64,000 nucleotides of DNA from Bacteroidales bacterium (GTDB lineage: Bacteria; Bacteroidota; Bacteroidia; Bacteroidales; UBA932). The position numbers were made by a program, and so were the translations under genes. The notes beneath the pieces are model-generated. The model saw only the letters and a program-made list of their open reading frames with translations. It did not search any database and was not told where the DNA came from. The stretch covers positions 1 to 64,000 of the forward strand of contig JAFWRQ010000003.1 in NCBI GenBank assembly GCA_017519865.1. The letters are read 5' to 3'. Below are positions 10,002-18,056 of this stretch, one piece after another. The first letter of the stretch is position 1, and every line of letters begins with the position of its first letter.

Positions 10002-10042
10002 CCATTCATTCAGTTGTTAAACAAATGTAAAATTAAATAGAT

Positions 10043-10348
10043 ATGAGTCAGAAAATCAGAATTAAACTCAAATCTTTCGATCACATGCTTGTTGACAAAT
10101 CAGCTGCGAAGATCGTTGATACCGTGAAGTCCACCGGTGCGAAGGTCAACGGACCCATTCCGCTTCCCACCAACAAGAAGATCTTCACCGTCAACCGTTC
10201 GACTTTCGTCAACAAGAAAGCCCGCGAGCAGTTCGAGCTTGACTCCTACCGCAGGCTTCTCGACATCGAGGACTCCAACGCCAAGACCGTTGACGCCCTC
10301 ATGAAGCTTGAGCTTCCTTCCGGTGTCGAGGTCGAGATCAAGGTCTGA
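10043..10348 (+). CDS. rpsJ: 30S ribosomal protein S10
   Basis: S10 (101 residues) is a 30S head protein that also partners with NusB and NusG in transcription. It begins [20 protein letters not shown] and contains the conserved GPIPLPTNK loop and the C-terminal SGVEVEIKV. In most Bacteroidales I know, rpsJ continues directly into rplC and the rest of the S10-spc cluster. Here it is followed instead by a tRNA and a terminator. Confidence 0.98.
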   Translation: MSQKIRIKLKSFDHMLVDKSAAKIVDTVKSTGAKVNGPIPLPTNKKIFTVNRSTFVNKKAREQFELDSYRRLLDIEDSNAKTVDALMKLELPSGVEVEIKV

Positions 10349-10394
10349 CAAGATTGACAGAGATCCCCCCGGCTCAGATGCCGAGGGCTCCTAA

Positions 10395-10468
10395 GGTCCC
10401 ATAGCTCAGTTGGTTAGAGCACCTGACTCATAATCAGGGAGTCGCAGGATCATGCCCTGCTGGGACCA
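10395..10468 (+). tRNA. tRNA-Met (CAT), probably elongator
   Basis: A 74-base cloverleaf: acceptor GGTCCCA / TGGGACC, D-arm GCTC/GAGC, anticodon stem CCTGA/TCAGG with loop CTCATAA (anticodon CAT), T-stem GCAGG/CCTGC and discriminator A. CCA is not encoded. An elongator Met tRNA is favoured because the acceptor starts with a G-C pair; tRNA-Ile2 read with lysidine is the alternative. The T-loop is ATCATGC instead of TTCRANY, so the conserved T54 and A58 are exchanged for A and T. Confidence 0.9.
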
Positions 10469-10470
10469 CG

Positions 10471-10501
10471 AAAAGGCCGACGCATAAGCGCCGGCCTTTT
10501 T
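10471..10501 (+). terminator. Rho-independent terminator after tRNA-Met
   Basis: Hairpin AAAAGGCCGACGC / GCGCCGGCCTTTT with one mismatch and a trailing T run, directly after the tRNA. It ends the str/rpsJ/tRNA transcription unit. Confidence 0.85.
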
Positions 10502-10508
10502 GCGTCAT

Positions 10509-10530
10509 GGCCCCCAGCAGGCCATGATCC
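10509..10530. repeat. Partial inverted copy of the tRNA-Met 3' end
   Basis: The stretch reads as a near-match to the reverse complement of the tRNA T-arm and acceptor end (10447-10467), with about one indel and two substitutions. It also forms its own hairpin, TCATGGCC / GGCCATGA, at 10505-10527. It could be a recombination scar or an RNA structure that pairs with the tRNA tail. Confidence 0.5.
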
Positions 10531-10596
10531 ATGGCCTCTTCCCATTGAGGGCCGTACCCCTCAAACTCCCTGCGTCGCTTCGCTCCGAAACCAATC

Positions 10597-10632
10597 TGCA
10601 CCCCTTGCATCCCCTGCATCCGCTGCACCGTT
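10597..10632. repeat. Short tandem repeat, four ~9-bp units
   Basis: Consecutive units TGCACCCCT, TGCATCCCC, TGCATCCGC and TGCACCGTT. The tract is non-coding and lies between the tRNA terminator and the large palindrome. Confidence 0.5.
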
Positions 10633-10651
10633 TCTTTTCTGGAGTTTGGGA

Positions 10652-10761
10652 CACAGAATGAATGGCAGGGCTCTCACATTCATCCTGTGGCAAGAAAACT
10701 GGCTATTTGACCAGTTTTTCGGACACAGGATGAACATCAGCCCTTCCTGCTTCATTCTGTG
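10652..10761. repeat. 110-bp nested palindrome (intergenic repeat element)
   Basis: Three pairs of inverted arms are nested around a centre near 10706. The outer pair CACAGAATGAA / TTCATTCTGTG (10652-10662, 10751-10761) is perfect. The inner pair TTCATCCTGTG / CACAGGATGAA (10679-10689, 10724-10734) is perfect. The core is AAAACTGG / CCAGTTTT. Outer and inner arms are also variants of one another, so the element looks like two copies of a roughly 38-bp inverted repeat facing each other. It lies 40 bp beyond the stop of the minus-strand gene at 10802. Confidence 0.8.
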
Positions 10762-10801
10762 GCGACAAGATTATACCGAACGGTCTTGCTGCCCTTCTTA
10801 T

Positions 10802-11506
10802 CTAGAACGACATTAGATTGTAGTTTGCACTGATGCCGATGCCGGCGTAGATGCCCGGTTTGCTGTTGATAACGTCGAATCCGACTCCGATCTGGGGACC
10901 TATGCCGACCGAGAACCTGGGTTTCTTCGGTTTCGGGATCGTAACTCCCTGGATCTCATTGTACAAGACATAAGGATTGTCGGATGAGAGGTATACCCGG
11001 CCGTCTTTGATGGCAAGGGTATAATCGGCGCGAACGACATCCCTGGTGATGTTCAAGCCGAGATTATTGTTATTCAGCTCCATATATCCTTCCAGGTCAC
11101 GAAAATTATTGGTGAAACTGAACTCTTTCTTGAGATACTCGAGGTTGCGGTCTATGATGTAGGTAGTGTCGTGGACTTCGTTCACCACTTCGGTCTCGAC
11201 GTATACGACCTGGTCGGCGTTCCTGACCTTCATGTTGTCCAGTTGTTCCTGCAGTTCTTTGAACCTTTCCTCGAAAGCCTCGTTGATGGGGCCTACCCAA
11301 ATGTCTTTGTTAGCGACATTTACGCCATTCTTGCCAGTATAGTAATGGATGGTATCGCTCAACGCGCGCATGTTGTGCTCGTAGGTCTTCTCCATCTGCT
11401 TGTTGGTATGGATGCTATATCCTAAACCGGCAAGGCTTCCGGCGAGAGCGACTCCAAGGACTATAGTGGATGCGCTCTTTTTCAATGCTTGTGACAATTC
11501 GCTCAT
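10802..11506 (-). CDS. Single-pass membrane protein of unknown function
   Basis: A 234-residue product I do not recognise. One hydrophobic segment (about residues 14-32) follows a short N-terminus. A predicted coiled-coil or helical region (EERFKELQEQLDNMKVRNAD) comes next, then a beta-rich domain. The C-terminus, RFSVGIGPQIGVGFDVIN and IYAGIGISANYNL, has the alternating pattern of a small beta-barrel or its fragment. Proteins of this general plan occur in Bacteroidales prophages and mobile elements, but no phage genes are adjacent. It lies beside the tRNA and the palindrome in a visibly more AT-rich patch. Confidence 0.65.
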   Translation of the reverse strand: MSELSQALKKSASTIVLGVALAGSLAGLGYSIHTNKQMEKTYEHNMRALSDTIHYYTGKNGVNVANKDIWVGPINEAFEERFKELQEQLDNMKVRNADQVVYVETEVVNEVHDTTYIIDRNLEYLKKEFSFTNNFRDLEGYMELNNNNLGLNITRDVVRADYTLAIKDGRVYLSSDNPYVLYNEIQGVTIPKPKKPRFSVGIGPQIGVGFDVINSKPGIYAGIGISANYNLMSF

Positions 11507-11613
11507 GGTGCTGAAAACTTGATAGGGATAACTGAAGATAAATATATGGAAAAAAAACAGATAACCCTATTCATTTATGCGCATACTCCTCATTTTCTTT
11601 AATTTAACCCCAC

Positions 11614-11643
11614 AAAAAAGCCGACGCGGATTGCGCCGGCTTT
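11614..11643 (-). terminator. Rho-independent terminator
   Basis: AAAGCCGACGC / GCGCCGGCTTT hairpin with a run of six T on the minus strand. It lies just after the stop of the lipoprotein gene at 11667. Confidence 0.85.
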
Positions 11644-11666
11644 GTTTCTGTTCATTTTGAAAAATA

Positions 11667-12068
11667 CTATTTCTTCGAGAAAACGTAGTTGCCGCTCTTG
11701 GAGAAGTTGACGTTCATATTATTCCCGGAAACGGTACCGGTGACATCCTGTTCCTGATCGTTAAGCAGCTTACCCTTGGTCTTCAACTGTCCATTATTGA
11801 ACGTGTAAGGATACGTGCAAGTGGTCGTTGTTCCGCCGGAAACGCGCTTCAGGGTCGCGTCTTTGTTGGTGAAGGAAAAAGTGAGGGTCCCAATGCCCAT
11901 CAGGTCTGCTGTAGACCAGGTGGTCCCCTTGAGGGACGGTGTCACGGTGCCACTATCCTGTTTCCCGGAGTTGTTATCTTTGTTCCCGTATTCTTCCTTG
12001 GTGCAGGAGACGGTAGCGAGTGCAAGACAGATGGCGGCCAGAATGCCGAAGAGTTTAATGTTTTTCAT
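11667..12068 (-). CDS. Small lipoprotein, lipocalin-like beta-sheet protein
   Basis: A 133-residue protein with a signal peptide and lipobox ending at Cys 22 (ALATVSC). A Ser/Asn/Lys-rich linker and a beta-rich domain follow: LKGTTWSTADLMGIGTLTFSF, then strands ending NYVFSKK. The strand pattern resembles the small lipocalin-like or META-like lipoproteins frequent in Bacteroidales, but a family cannot be named. It is 17 bp after the gene ending at 12086 and may form a two-gene unit with it. A terminator follows. Confidence 0.75.
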   Translation of the reverse strand: MKNIKLFGILAAICLALATVSCTKEEYGNKDNNSGKQDSGTVTPSLKGTTWSTADLMGIGTLTFSFTNKDATLKRVSGGTTTTCTYPYTFNNGQLKTKGKLLNDQEQDVTGTVSGNNMNVNFSKSGNYVFSKK

Positions 12069-12085
12069 TTTTGGTGTGTTAAGGA

Positions 12086-12793
12086 TTAATGGATGAATTC
12101 TTTCAGGAGTTTATGGAGGAGTTCGCTGACATCGGCGCTCTCTTCAGGATGGGAGGCCAAGGTCGGGACCTCTTTGACGAAATGAACGACACGGTCGGCT
12201 TCCCCGTCGATGACGGCACAGAAGAGGACGTTGCCGTATGGTGAACTTACACTGTAGTTCTTGGACGGATTGGTGATGCCACCGATACCGGTCAACTTTT
12301 CAAGGGCCTCGTCGATGACTTTGGAAGCCGCCTTTTCTATCTTTTCCGTCTGATAGCCCTTCTTGGTCTGGACATAGCCGTAGGAATAGATGACGACGCC
12401 GTAGCGGAGACCGCTCTTGTTCACCAATTCCCTGAGGGATTTGGGAACGCGGAGCCGGTCTGCCTTGGAAGGATCCACATCAGGGAAGGACCTCATCCAG
12501 TTCTTAATGTCTTCATTCTCATCGCTGTAGTTCGCGGGAACCATATCTGAGAAGGGGAAGCGTTCCGAATTGATGATGTTTGAAATCAGTCTTGTCGCCG
12601 TAGCGGAGGATTCATCATTATAGTACCCCTTGCCGTCATCGCCGTAAAGGATGATGTAGGAATAAGGCTGGATGAAGGCATACTCCGGGACGGAGGCCAG
12701 GTTAAAACTGGAACTTGTGTAGCGGGAGGGTCCACAGGCTGCCACGAGAAGAAGGACAGAGAATCCGAGGATCAGATGATGGATACTTTTCAT
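12086..12793 (-). CDS. Lipoprotein of unknown function
   Basis: A 235-residue product with a lipoprotein signal (VLLLVAACG, Cys about 20). The mature part includes YIILYGDDGKGYYNDES, suggesting a mixed alpha/beta domain, and a C-terminal region with SYGYVQTKKGYQTEKI and HLLKEFIH-type helices (ELLHKLLKEFIH). I recognise no catalytic motif. It pairs with the small lipoprotein downstream. Both sit in the accessory patch between the tRNA and the Sus locus. Confidence 0.7.
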   Translation of the reverse strand: MKSIHHLILGFSVLLLVAACGPSRYTSSSFNLASVPEYAFIQPYSYIILYGDDGKGYYNDESSATATRLISNIINSERFPFSDMVPANYSDENEDIKNWMRSFPDVDPSKADRLRVPKSLRELVNKSGLRYGVVIYSYGYVQTKKGYQTEKIEKAASKVIDEALEKLTGIGGITNPSKNYSVSSPYGNVLFCAVIDGEADRVVHFVKEVPTLASHPEESADVSELLHKLLKEFIH

Positions 12794-12867
12794 GTGCAGT
12801 ATTTTTCTATAAATATACTCATTTTAGTTAAAACAGTGACGCTTTAGTGGAGAAATCGCCTTTAGAG

Positions 12868-12898
12868 GCCCTCTGGCCACGGGTCCTGGCCAAAGGGC
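12868..12898. repeat. Intergenic inverted repeat
   Basis: GCCCTnnGGCC / GGCCnnAGGGC arms around a short loop, between the lipoprotein promoter region and the susD terminator. It has no T run, so it is a structured element or operator of unknown role rather than a terminator. Confidence 0.45.
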
Positions 12899-12902
12899 AA
12901 AC

Positions 12903-12936
12903 AAAAAAAGCGTCCACAAAACTTGCGGACGCTTTT
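12903..12936 (-). terminator. Rho-independent terminator of the susCD operon
   Basis: AAAAGCGTCC / GGACGCTTTTTTT hairpin on the minus strand, 17 bp after the susD stop. Confidence 0.88.
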
Positions 12937-12952
12937 CCAAAGGTTTTAAATT

Positions 12953-14767
12953 TTAGTACGGGAGGTCTCCGTCGACGAAGAGGTAGTCGTCATTGTCCTC
13001 GAATCCCTTGTTCTGAGTGAGCATTCCCTCCTGGAGGCCGATCTGCTCCTGCGGGATCATCCAGAAACCGCGGGTGAGCGCATATCTCTGGGAGAATGAG
13101 CGGCCAGGCAGCTCCTGATAAGTGGTAGGCTTGCCCTTGAACTCGATATAGCCGCCGTCCTGGTTCTTCTGGATGATCTCACCAGCGGTTTCGGGATACC
13201 AGCGGCGAAGGTCATTGAAACGCATGCCTTCGGTGAAGAGTTCCCAACGGCGCTCTTTCTGGAGCCGCTCGAAGCTGTAAGAGTCGTACGGAGCCAGTCC
13301 TGCGCGTGCGCGGAGCCTGTTCATTCCGGTAACGGTCTCCTTCAACTCATCCAGCATCAGCAACACGTCGGCGAAACGGATATAGATGGCGTCGTTCTTG
13401 TTGCCACTCTTGGGGTTGTTGGAAACGGAACCGTTGATAGCATGGAAGAAGTTGTTGTACAGGCTTGACTTTGTGCCATCTGTGTAGCAAGCGACAGCCT
13501 GATACTTCTTGGGATAGAAGAGTGTCCTCTCGATCTCCTTGCTGTCATGTCCCTTGAATTTGGGGAGTTCGACATAGAAGTCGTCTTTCATCCAGGAAGC
13601 ATATGCCTTTCTGAGCGACGACTCCTTGACCGCCATGATAGAGCCATAGAAGCGCTTGTCGGTAGGGCCGTAATCGGGATCCTCATACCACTCCTGAACC
13701 GCGAGAGGATTGACGGAGGCATTACCGTTGGATCCGGCAGCATAAGGATAGCTGTCTTTGTCGGGACGTTGGGCGGAATTACGCATTCCGATCCATTCCG
13801 GGAGACGGTTGTAGCCGGAGCCGGTGAGCGAGAAATGCACGCCCCAGATGGTCTCCTTGCTGTGGTTGCCTACCCAGTGGAGGTTCTCCTTGTTGACGTA
13901 GGTGCCAAAGTCCTCGCCATATGCGACACCGCTGGAGTACTCGTTGGTATAAGGCCAGATTTCGCGAGGGTCATCTTCCAGGTCGAACTTGGACACACTG
14001 GTGTTGGCACAGTCTTCCAGCCAGCTGATGACCTGAGTCTTGGTAATGCCGGCCATGTTGTCCTTCTTGTAGAATCCTGTGTAGAACAGCCACACACGGC
14101 CCATAAGAGCCTCGGCGGCATACTTCGTAGCACGGCCGGCGAGGTTGTTGTCCCTTGAGTAACCGTACTTTGCGGGGATGAGGTTGATGGCATCGACCAG
14201 GTCGGCGGCGATGGCCGCGTAGATCTCGTCCACGGATGCCTTCGGCATATTCTCCACTTCGGTCGAAAGTGTAAGCGGGAAAGTCTCGTAACGCTCGGCA
14301 AGCTCCCAGAGGTAGAAGGCTCTCATGAAGTGAGCCTGACCCAGGAACCAGTTCTTATTGTCTCCTGTAAAGAGACCGTCATCCATGTCTGCAATGGCTT
14401 CAAGCGCGAAGTTGCAACGATGCAGACCATTGTAATAGCTCTTCCAGGGAGAATTGTCCTCATCCATGGACGGTGCGAGCAGACGGTCGGCGGCCGTGGT
14501 CTCCTTGGAACTGGTGGAGCCGCCTCCGTAATAGTCGTCACTGGCGATCATGCGCCGGAACAGGTTGATCCTGAAAATACTGCCGGTGTATAAGGAATGC
14601 ATGGTCGAGTATGCCGAGTTGACCAGACGTTCCGCGCCCTTTTCGTTCGTGGGGTAGGACTCTGTGTCTTCTTTCTGGTAGTTCGTCGTATCGAGCAGGC
14701 TGTCAATCTTTTCACAACTGACAAGGACAAAGAGACATGCCGCTAAGGTAAGTAATATCTTTTTCAT
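12953..14767 (-). CDS. SusD/RagB-family glycan-binding lipoprotein
   Basis: A surface lipoprotein that forms the lid of a SusC TonB-dependent transporter and captures oligosaccharides. 604 residues; signal peptide with Cys about 18 (LFVLVSC). The mature part starts with the typical helical segment carrying NEKGAERLVNSAYSTMHS, followed by the conserved HFMRAFYLWELAERYETFPL. The SusD C-terminal region follows, with YIRFADVLLMLDEL, MNRLRARAGLAPY and RRWELFTEGMRFNDLRRW. Full length. It lies 12 bp downstream of the broken susC, the normal order. The ligand cannot be read from sequence; the neighbouring M64 lipoprotein hints at a glycoprotein as much as a plant glycan. Confidence 0.93.
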   Translation of the reverse strand: MKKILLTLAACLFVLVSCEKIDSLLDTTNYQKEDTESYPTNEKGAERLVNSAYSTMHSLYTGSIFRINLFRRMIASDDYYGGGSTSSKETTAADRLLAPSMDEDNSPWKSYYNGLHRCNFALEAIADMDDGLFTGDNKNWFLGQAHFMRAFYLWELAERYETFPLTLSTEVENMPKASVDEIYAAIAADLVDAINLIPAKYGYSRDNNLAGRATKYAAEALMGRVWLFYTGFYKKDNMAGITKTQVISWLEDCANTSVSKFDLEDDPREIWPYTNEYSSGVAYGEDFGTYVNKENLHWVGNHSKETIWGVHFSLTGSGYNRLPEWIGMRNSAQRPDKDSYPYAAGSNGNASVNPLAVQEWYEDPDYGPTDKRFYGSIMAVKESSLRKAYASWMKDDFYVELPKFKGHDSKEIERTLFYPKKYQAVACYTDGTKSSLYNNFFHAINGSVSNNPKSGNKNDAIYIRFADVLLMLDELKETVTGMNRLRARAGLAPYDSYSFERLQKERRWELFTEGMRFNDLRRWYPETAGEIIQKNQDGGYIEFKGKPTTYQELPGRSFSQRYALTRGFWMIPQEQIGLQEGMLTQNKGFEDNDDYLFVDGDLPY

Positions 14768-14779
14768 GTTCTTTCGGGT

Positions 14780-16333
14780 TTAGAATTTGATGCTGACACC
14801 AGCCATGTAAACCTTGGGGGAAGGATAGAAACCTGTATCGATACCGGAGGACCAGCTGTAGCCGGGGGCGCCGGAACCGACTTCCGGATCCATGCCGTCA
14901 TACTTGGTGAAGGTGAAGAGGTTCTGTCCTGTAACGAAGAATCTGAGCGACTGGAAAGGAAGCCTCTTGATGGCTGACTTGAGGTCATATCCGAGGGTGA
15001 TGTTGCGGATCTTAATGTAATCCGCGTCCTGGATGAAGATGTCGCTGTTGTAGCTGTTGCACTTGAAGTTGTTGTGAGAACCGGCGGAGAAGCGGGGGAA
15101 CTTGTTGGTGGAACCTTCGCCTGTCCAGTAACGGGCGAGGAGGTTATTCGTGTAGTTCTGCGTATCCCTGAGGGCGAACTCGCGGTAACTCTGCATGACC
15201 TGCTGCCCGAAAGCGCCGGAACCGTTGACACTGAAATCAAAGCCCTTCCACTGCAGGCTGAGGTTGAAGCCCATGGTGAAGTCCGGATGGGGATTACCGA
15301 TCTCGACGCAGTCTTTCTCGTCATACTTGCCGTCGCCGTTCTGGTCGATCCAGATTACGTCACCAGGTTCGGCCTTTTCATAACCGTTCATGAAGGTATA
15401 GCCGGCAGCGTTGTATTCGTCGATCTGCTTCTGGTTCTGGAAGATACCCTCGCTGGCCATTCCAAGGAAGTAACCGATGGGTTTGCCGGGCTCGGCGCGG
15501 AAACCATCCTCCTTGGCGACATTCTCGGAGATGATCTTCTTTTCTCCGTGGATGATACCGTCGGCATTGTTGATGTAGAGAACGTTGTTCTTGTTGTAGG
15601 AGCCGTTGAGTCCGACACTGTAGCGGAAATCGCCGATACTGTCATTCCAGGTGAAGCTGAGCTCAACGCCGGAGTTGCGGACGGCACCGCCGTTGATGGA
15701 AGGGGCACTGGCACCCACGATTCCCATCACAGGAGGGGTGACCAGCCAGTCCTTAGTATCCTTACGATACCAGTCGAATATGACGCCCAGGCGGCTGCGG
15801 AAATAGCGGGAATCGAAACCGATAGCAAGCTGTTCGGAAGTTTCCCAAGTAAGGTCGCGGTTGGGGATATTCTGCGGATATGCTGCAATGACGGGGTTTG
15901 TCTGACCATAAGTGAAATCATACTGACCATCCAGCGAAATCTGACCGTTGTACTGGAAATTGCTGATGCTGCAGTTGCCGTTCTGTCCCCAGCTCCCGCG
16001 GATCTTGAAGAAATCCAGCCAGCCCTTGGTAGATTCCATCCAAGGCTCTTCTGTCACGACCCAGCCGGCGGAGACGGAGGGGAAATATCCCCATCTGTGT
16101 CCTTTGGCGAAGTTGCAGGAACCATCGGCGCGCAGAATGGCCGTGAACAGATACTTGTCTTTGTAACTGTAGTTGAAACGGCCGAAGAAGGAGAGGAGAT
16201 TGTAGTAGGGAACCGTGTTTCCACCACCCATGCTCGCGTGTTCGTCGCTTGTCAGAGCACCTTCAATCGAGCTGAGGTTGGCAGAATTCCAAGTCCCGAA
16301 TTTAGTGTTGGAACGGGTTCCGTTGACACTCAT
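14780..16333 (-). pseudogene. SusC-type TonB-dependent transporter, C-terminal fragment after frameshift/deletion
   Basis: The C-terminal half of a SusC/RagA outer-membrane transporter: 517 residues of beta-barrel ending in the aromatic VYMAGVSIKF. The first ATG begins MSVNGTRSNTKFG, which in intact SusC proteins is internal. The frame is open upstream to about 16371 and reads RFEATGWG before that Met, again typical SusC. Against the family pattern, roughly 25-45 codons are missing between this point and the end of the 5' fragment, and the two halves are out of frame. Barrel signatures include WGYFPSVSAGWVVTEEPWM, LDFFKIRGSWGQNG and WIDQNGDGKYDEKDCVEIG. Confidence 0.85.
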
Positions 16334-17877
16334 GCCCCACCCCGTGGCTTCGAAACGCTGGAACTCTGGCTCACGCTGTCATAGTCCTTGAAATCGGTGG
16401 CTGTGAGCTGATATTCCGGCGTATAAGAACGGGAGAAACTGGTACTGGCGCGGAATCCGAAGGCCGTACGGAGCTTGAGTTCACGGATGGGGCTGACCTC
16501 CAGATAGACATTACCCTGGACGCGGGCACTCTTTCCCTGGCTCTCCTTAAGGGCCTGGGACTCCAGCAGGTTGGTTTCATTGTCCGTAGCATCCCATCCG
16601 TCCCGGATCTGCTTGCTATAGGTATATAAAGAGCCGTCAAGGTCGTATGCCGGAAGGAGCGGAGTCTTGGAGAACAGGTTGGAGACGTCGCTGGTTCGAC
16701 CCGATGTGCCCATGTCGCGGGAGTCCGTGATTGAGAAAGTCACGTTCTCGCCCAGTTTGATGATGTCGCGGTTGTCCTTCTTGAGGATGGTAAAATCGGT
16801 GTTGGCGCGGACGGTGGTCCTGTCGTAATAGGTAGGTTTAGGTGCGCCCAAAGTACCTTCCTGATAGGATTTGGAGAAGCTGAACGAGTATCTCACCGCG
16901 TCTCCGCCTCCGGTCACTCCCAGAGCCATGTTGTTGGTGGGGGCATTCTGGTTGATGGACGCAGTGAACCAGTCGGTACCGTTCCACAGGCCTTTGCGGA
17001 TCCACTCCATCTGTACGGGCATGGTCTGTTCGATATTGTCGAACTCTTTCAGGCCGGCACGTTTGACCAGATCCAGGTATTCCGATGCGGAAACGGAGTG
17101 TACACCGTTGGTGTTCGGCTGCTGGAAACCCGTGTAGGCGTCAAAGGTGACGGTCGCTTTCTTATCCCCGACCTTTCCCTGCCTGGTAGTCACCAGGACG
17201 ACGCCGTTGGCCGCACGTGCACCGTAGATGGCAGCGGAGGCGGCATCCTTGAGGATGTCAATGGACTCGATGTCGGCGGGGTTGAGGGCATTTAGAGTAT
17301 TCATGCTGCTGGCCACACCGTCTATAACGACGAGCGGACTGGAGGTACCGGTGGTACCTAAACCGCGGACGGTAATATTGTATCCTGCACCAGGCCCACC
17401 GCTTGACTGGACGATGTTGACTCCGGGTACTGAGCTGTAGATGGCACCAAGCGCATTGGTCGTGCTCTGTTTCAGGATGTCATCTCCGGTAATGTTGATG
17501 GTTGCACCGGTGAGGAGTTTCTTCTTCTGGGTACCATAACCGATGACGACGGTTTCCTCAAGGGATTCCGTGTCTTCTTCCATGACGATGTCGATTACGG
17601 TGCGTCCGGACAGGGCGACCGTCTGGGTCGCATAGCCGATGCAGGAGAAAATGAGGGAAGAGTTGGAAGGAACATTGATTGAATAGTTTCCATCCAGGTC
17701 GGTTAGTGCTCCGACAGTCTGGTTACCGCTGAGCATTACAGTGGCTCCGATGACCGGTTCGCCACGCGAATCTGTTACTTTTCCTTTTACTGTTACGTTC
17801 TGGGCGAAAGCACTCGTCGCAGAGACAATCAGCATCACTGAAAGGAAGAAGCAGCGAATAGTGTTGAATACCTTCAT
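16330..17877 (-). pseudogene. SusC-type TonB-dependent transporter, N-terminal fragment
   Basis: 515 residues: signal peptide to about 26 (SAFAQ), a carboxypeptidase-regulatory-like domain (residues about 28-112: VTDSRGEPVIGATVML), the SusC linker ETVVIGYGTQKKK, and the plug domain with GPGAGYNITVRGLGTTGTSS and SIDILKDAASAAIYGARAA. Then come the first barrel strands up to DYDSVSQSSS. The reading then shifts and ends at KPRGGA. The plug is intact, so a translated product would be a plug with a partial barrel and probably non-functional. Either a real deletion mutation or an assembly or sequencing error explains this. The start at 17877 follows a clear promoter. Confidence 0.85.
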
Positions 17878-17920
17878 ATGTTTTAGTAATTTGTGGAAAT
17901 AGTTCGTTTTTCAACGTTTT

Positions 17921-17948
17921 CAAAGTTAACCACTTGTATTTTTAGCAA
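17921..17948 (-). promoter_or_regulatory. Promoter of the susCD operon
   Basis: On the minus strand, TTG (complement at 17946-17948) and TAACTTTG (complement at 17921-17928) with 17 bases between. This gives a 5' leader of about 40 bases before the susC ATG. Confidence 0.65.
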
Positions 17949-18006
17949 CTTTCTCAAATAGGTTAAAAAGGTTTAAAAATCTTTCAATCGGATGCAATGG
18001 ACCATA

Positions 18007-18038
18007 AAAGAAGCCGACGCTTTCGCGCCGGCTTCTTT
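18007..18038 (-). terminator. Rho-independent terminator of the M64 lipoprotein gene
   Basis: AAAGAAGCCGACGC / GCGCCGGCTTCTTT hairpin with a loop of four bases, 19 bp beyond the stop at 18057. Confidence 0.88.
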
Positions 18039-18056
18039 GTAACCAAGTGTATGTCA

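Noticed and set aside
10561..10755. Short open frames through the palindrome and 9-bp repeats
   Set aside because: Their codons are produced by the repeats; no start context or homology. Better read as non-coding structure.
10802..12793. Prophage remnant
   Set aside because: No capsid, terminase, integrase or lysis genes and no flanking direct repeat; only a weak resemblance of one protein to prophage-encoded membrane proteins.
15074..16384. 436-codon frame opposite the susC fragment
   Set aside because: Opposite a recognisable TonB-dependent barrel; an artefact of codon bias.
14780..17877. Reading the two SusC halves as two separate functional genes
   Set aside because: The second has no signal peptide or plug and starts inside a barrel strand; together they form one SusC with a gap.
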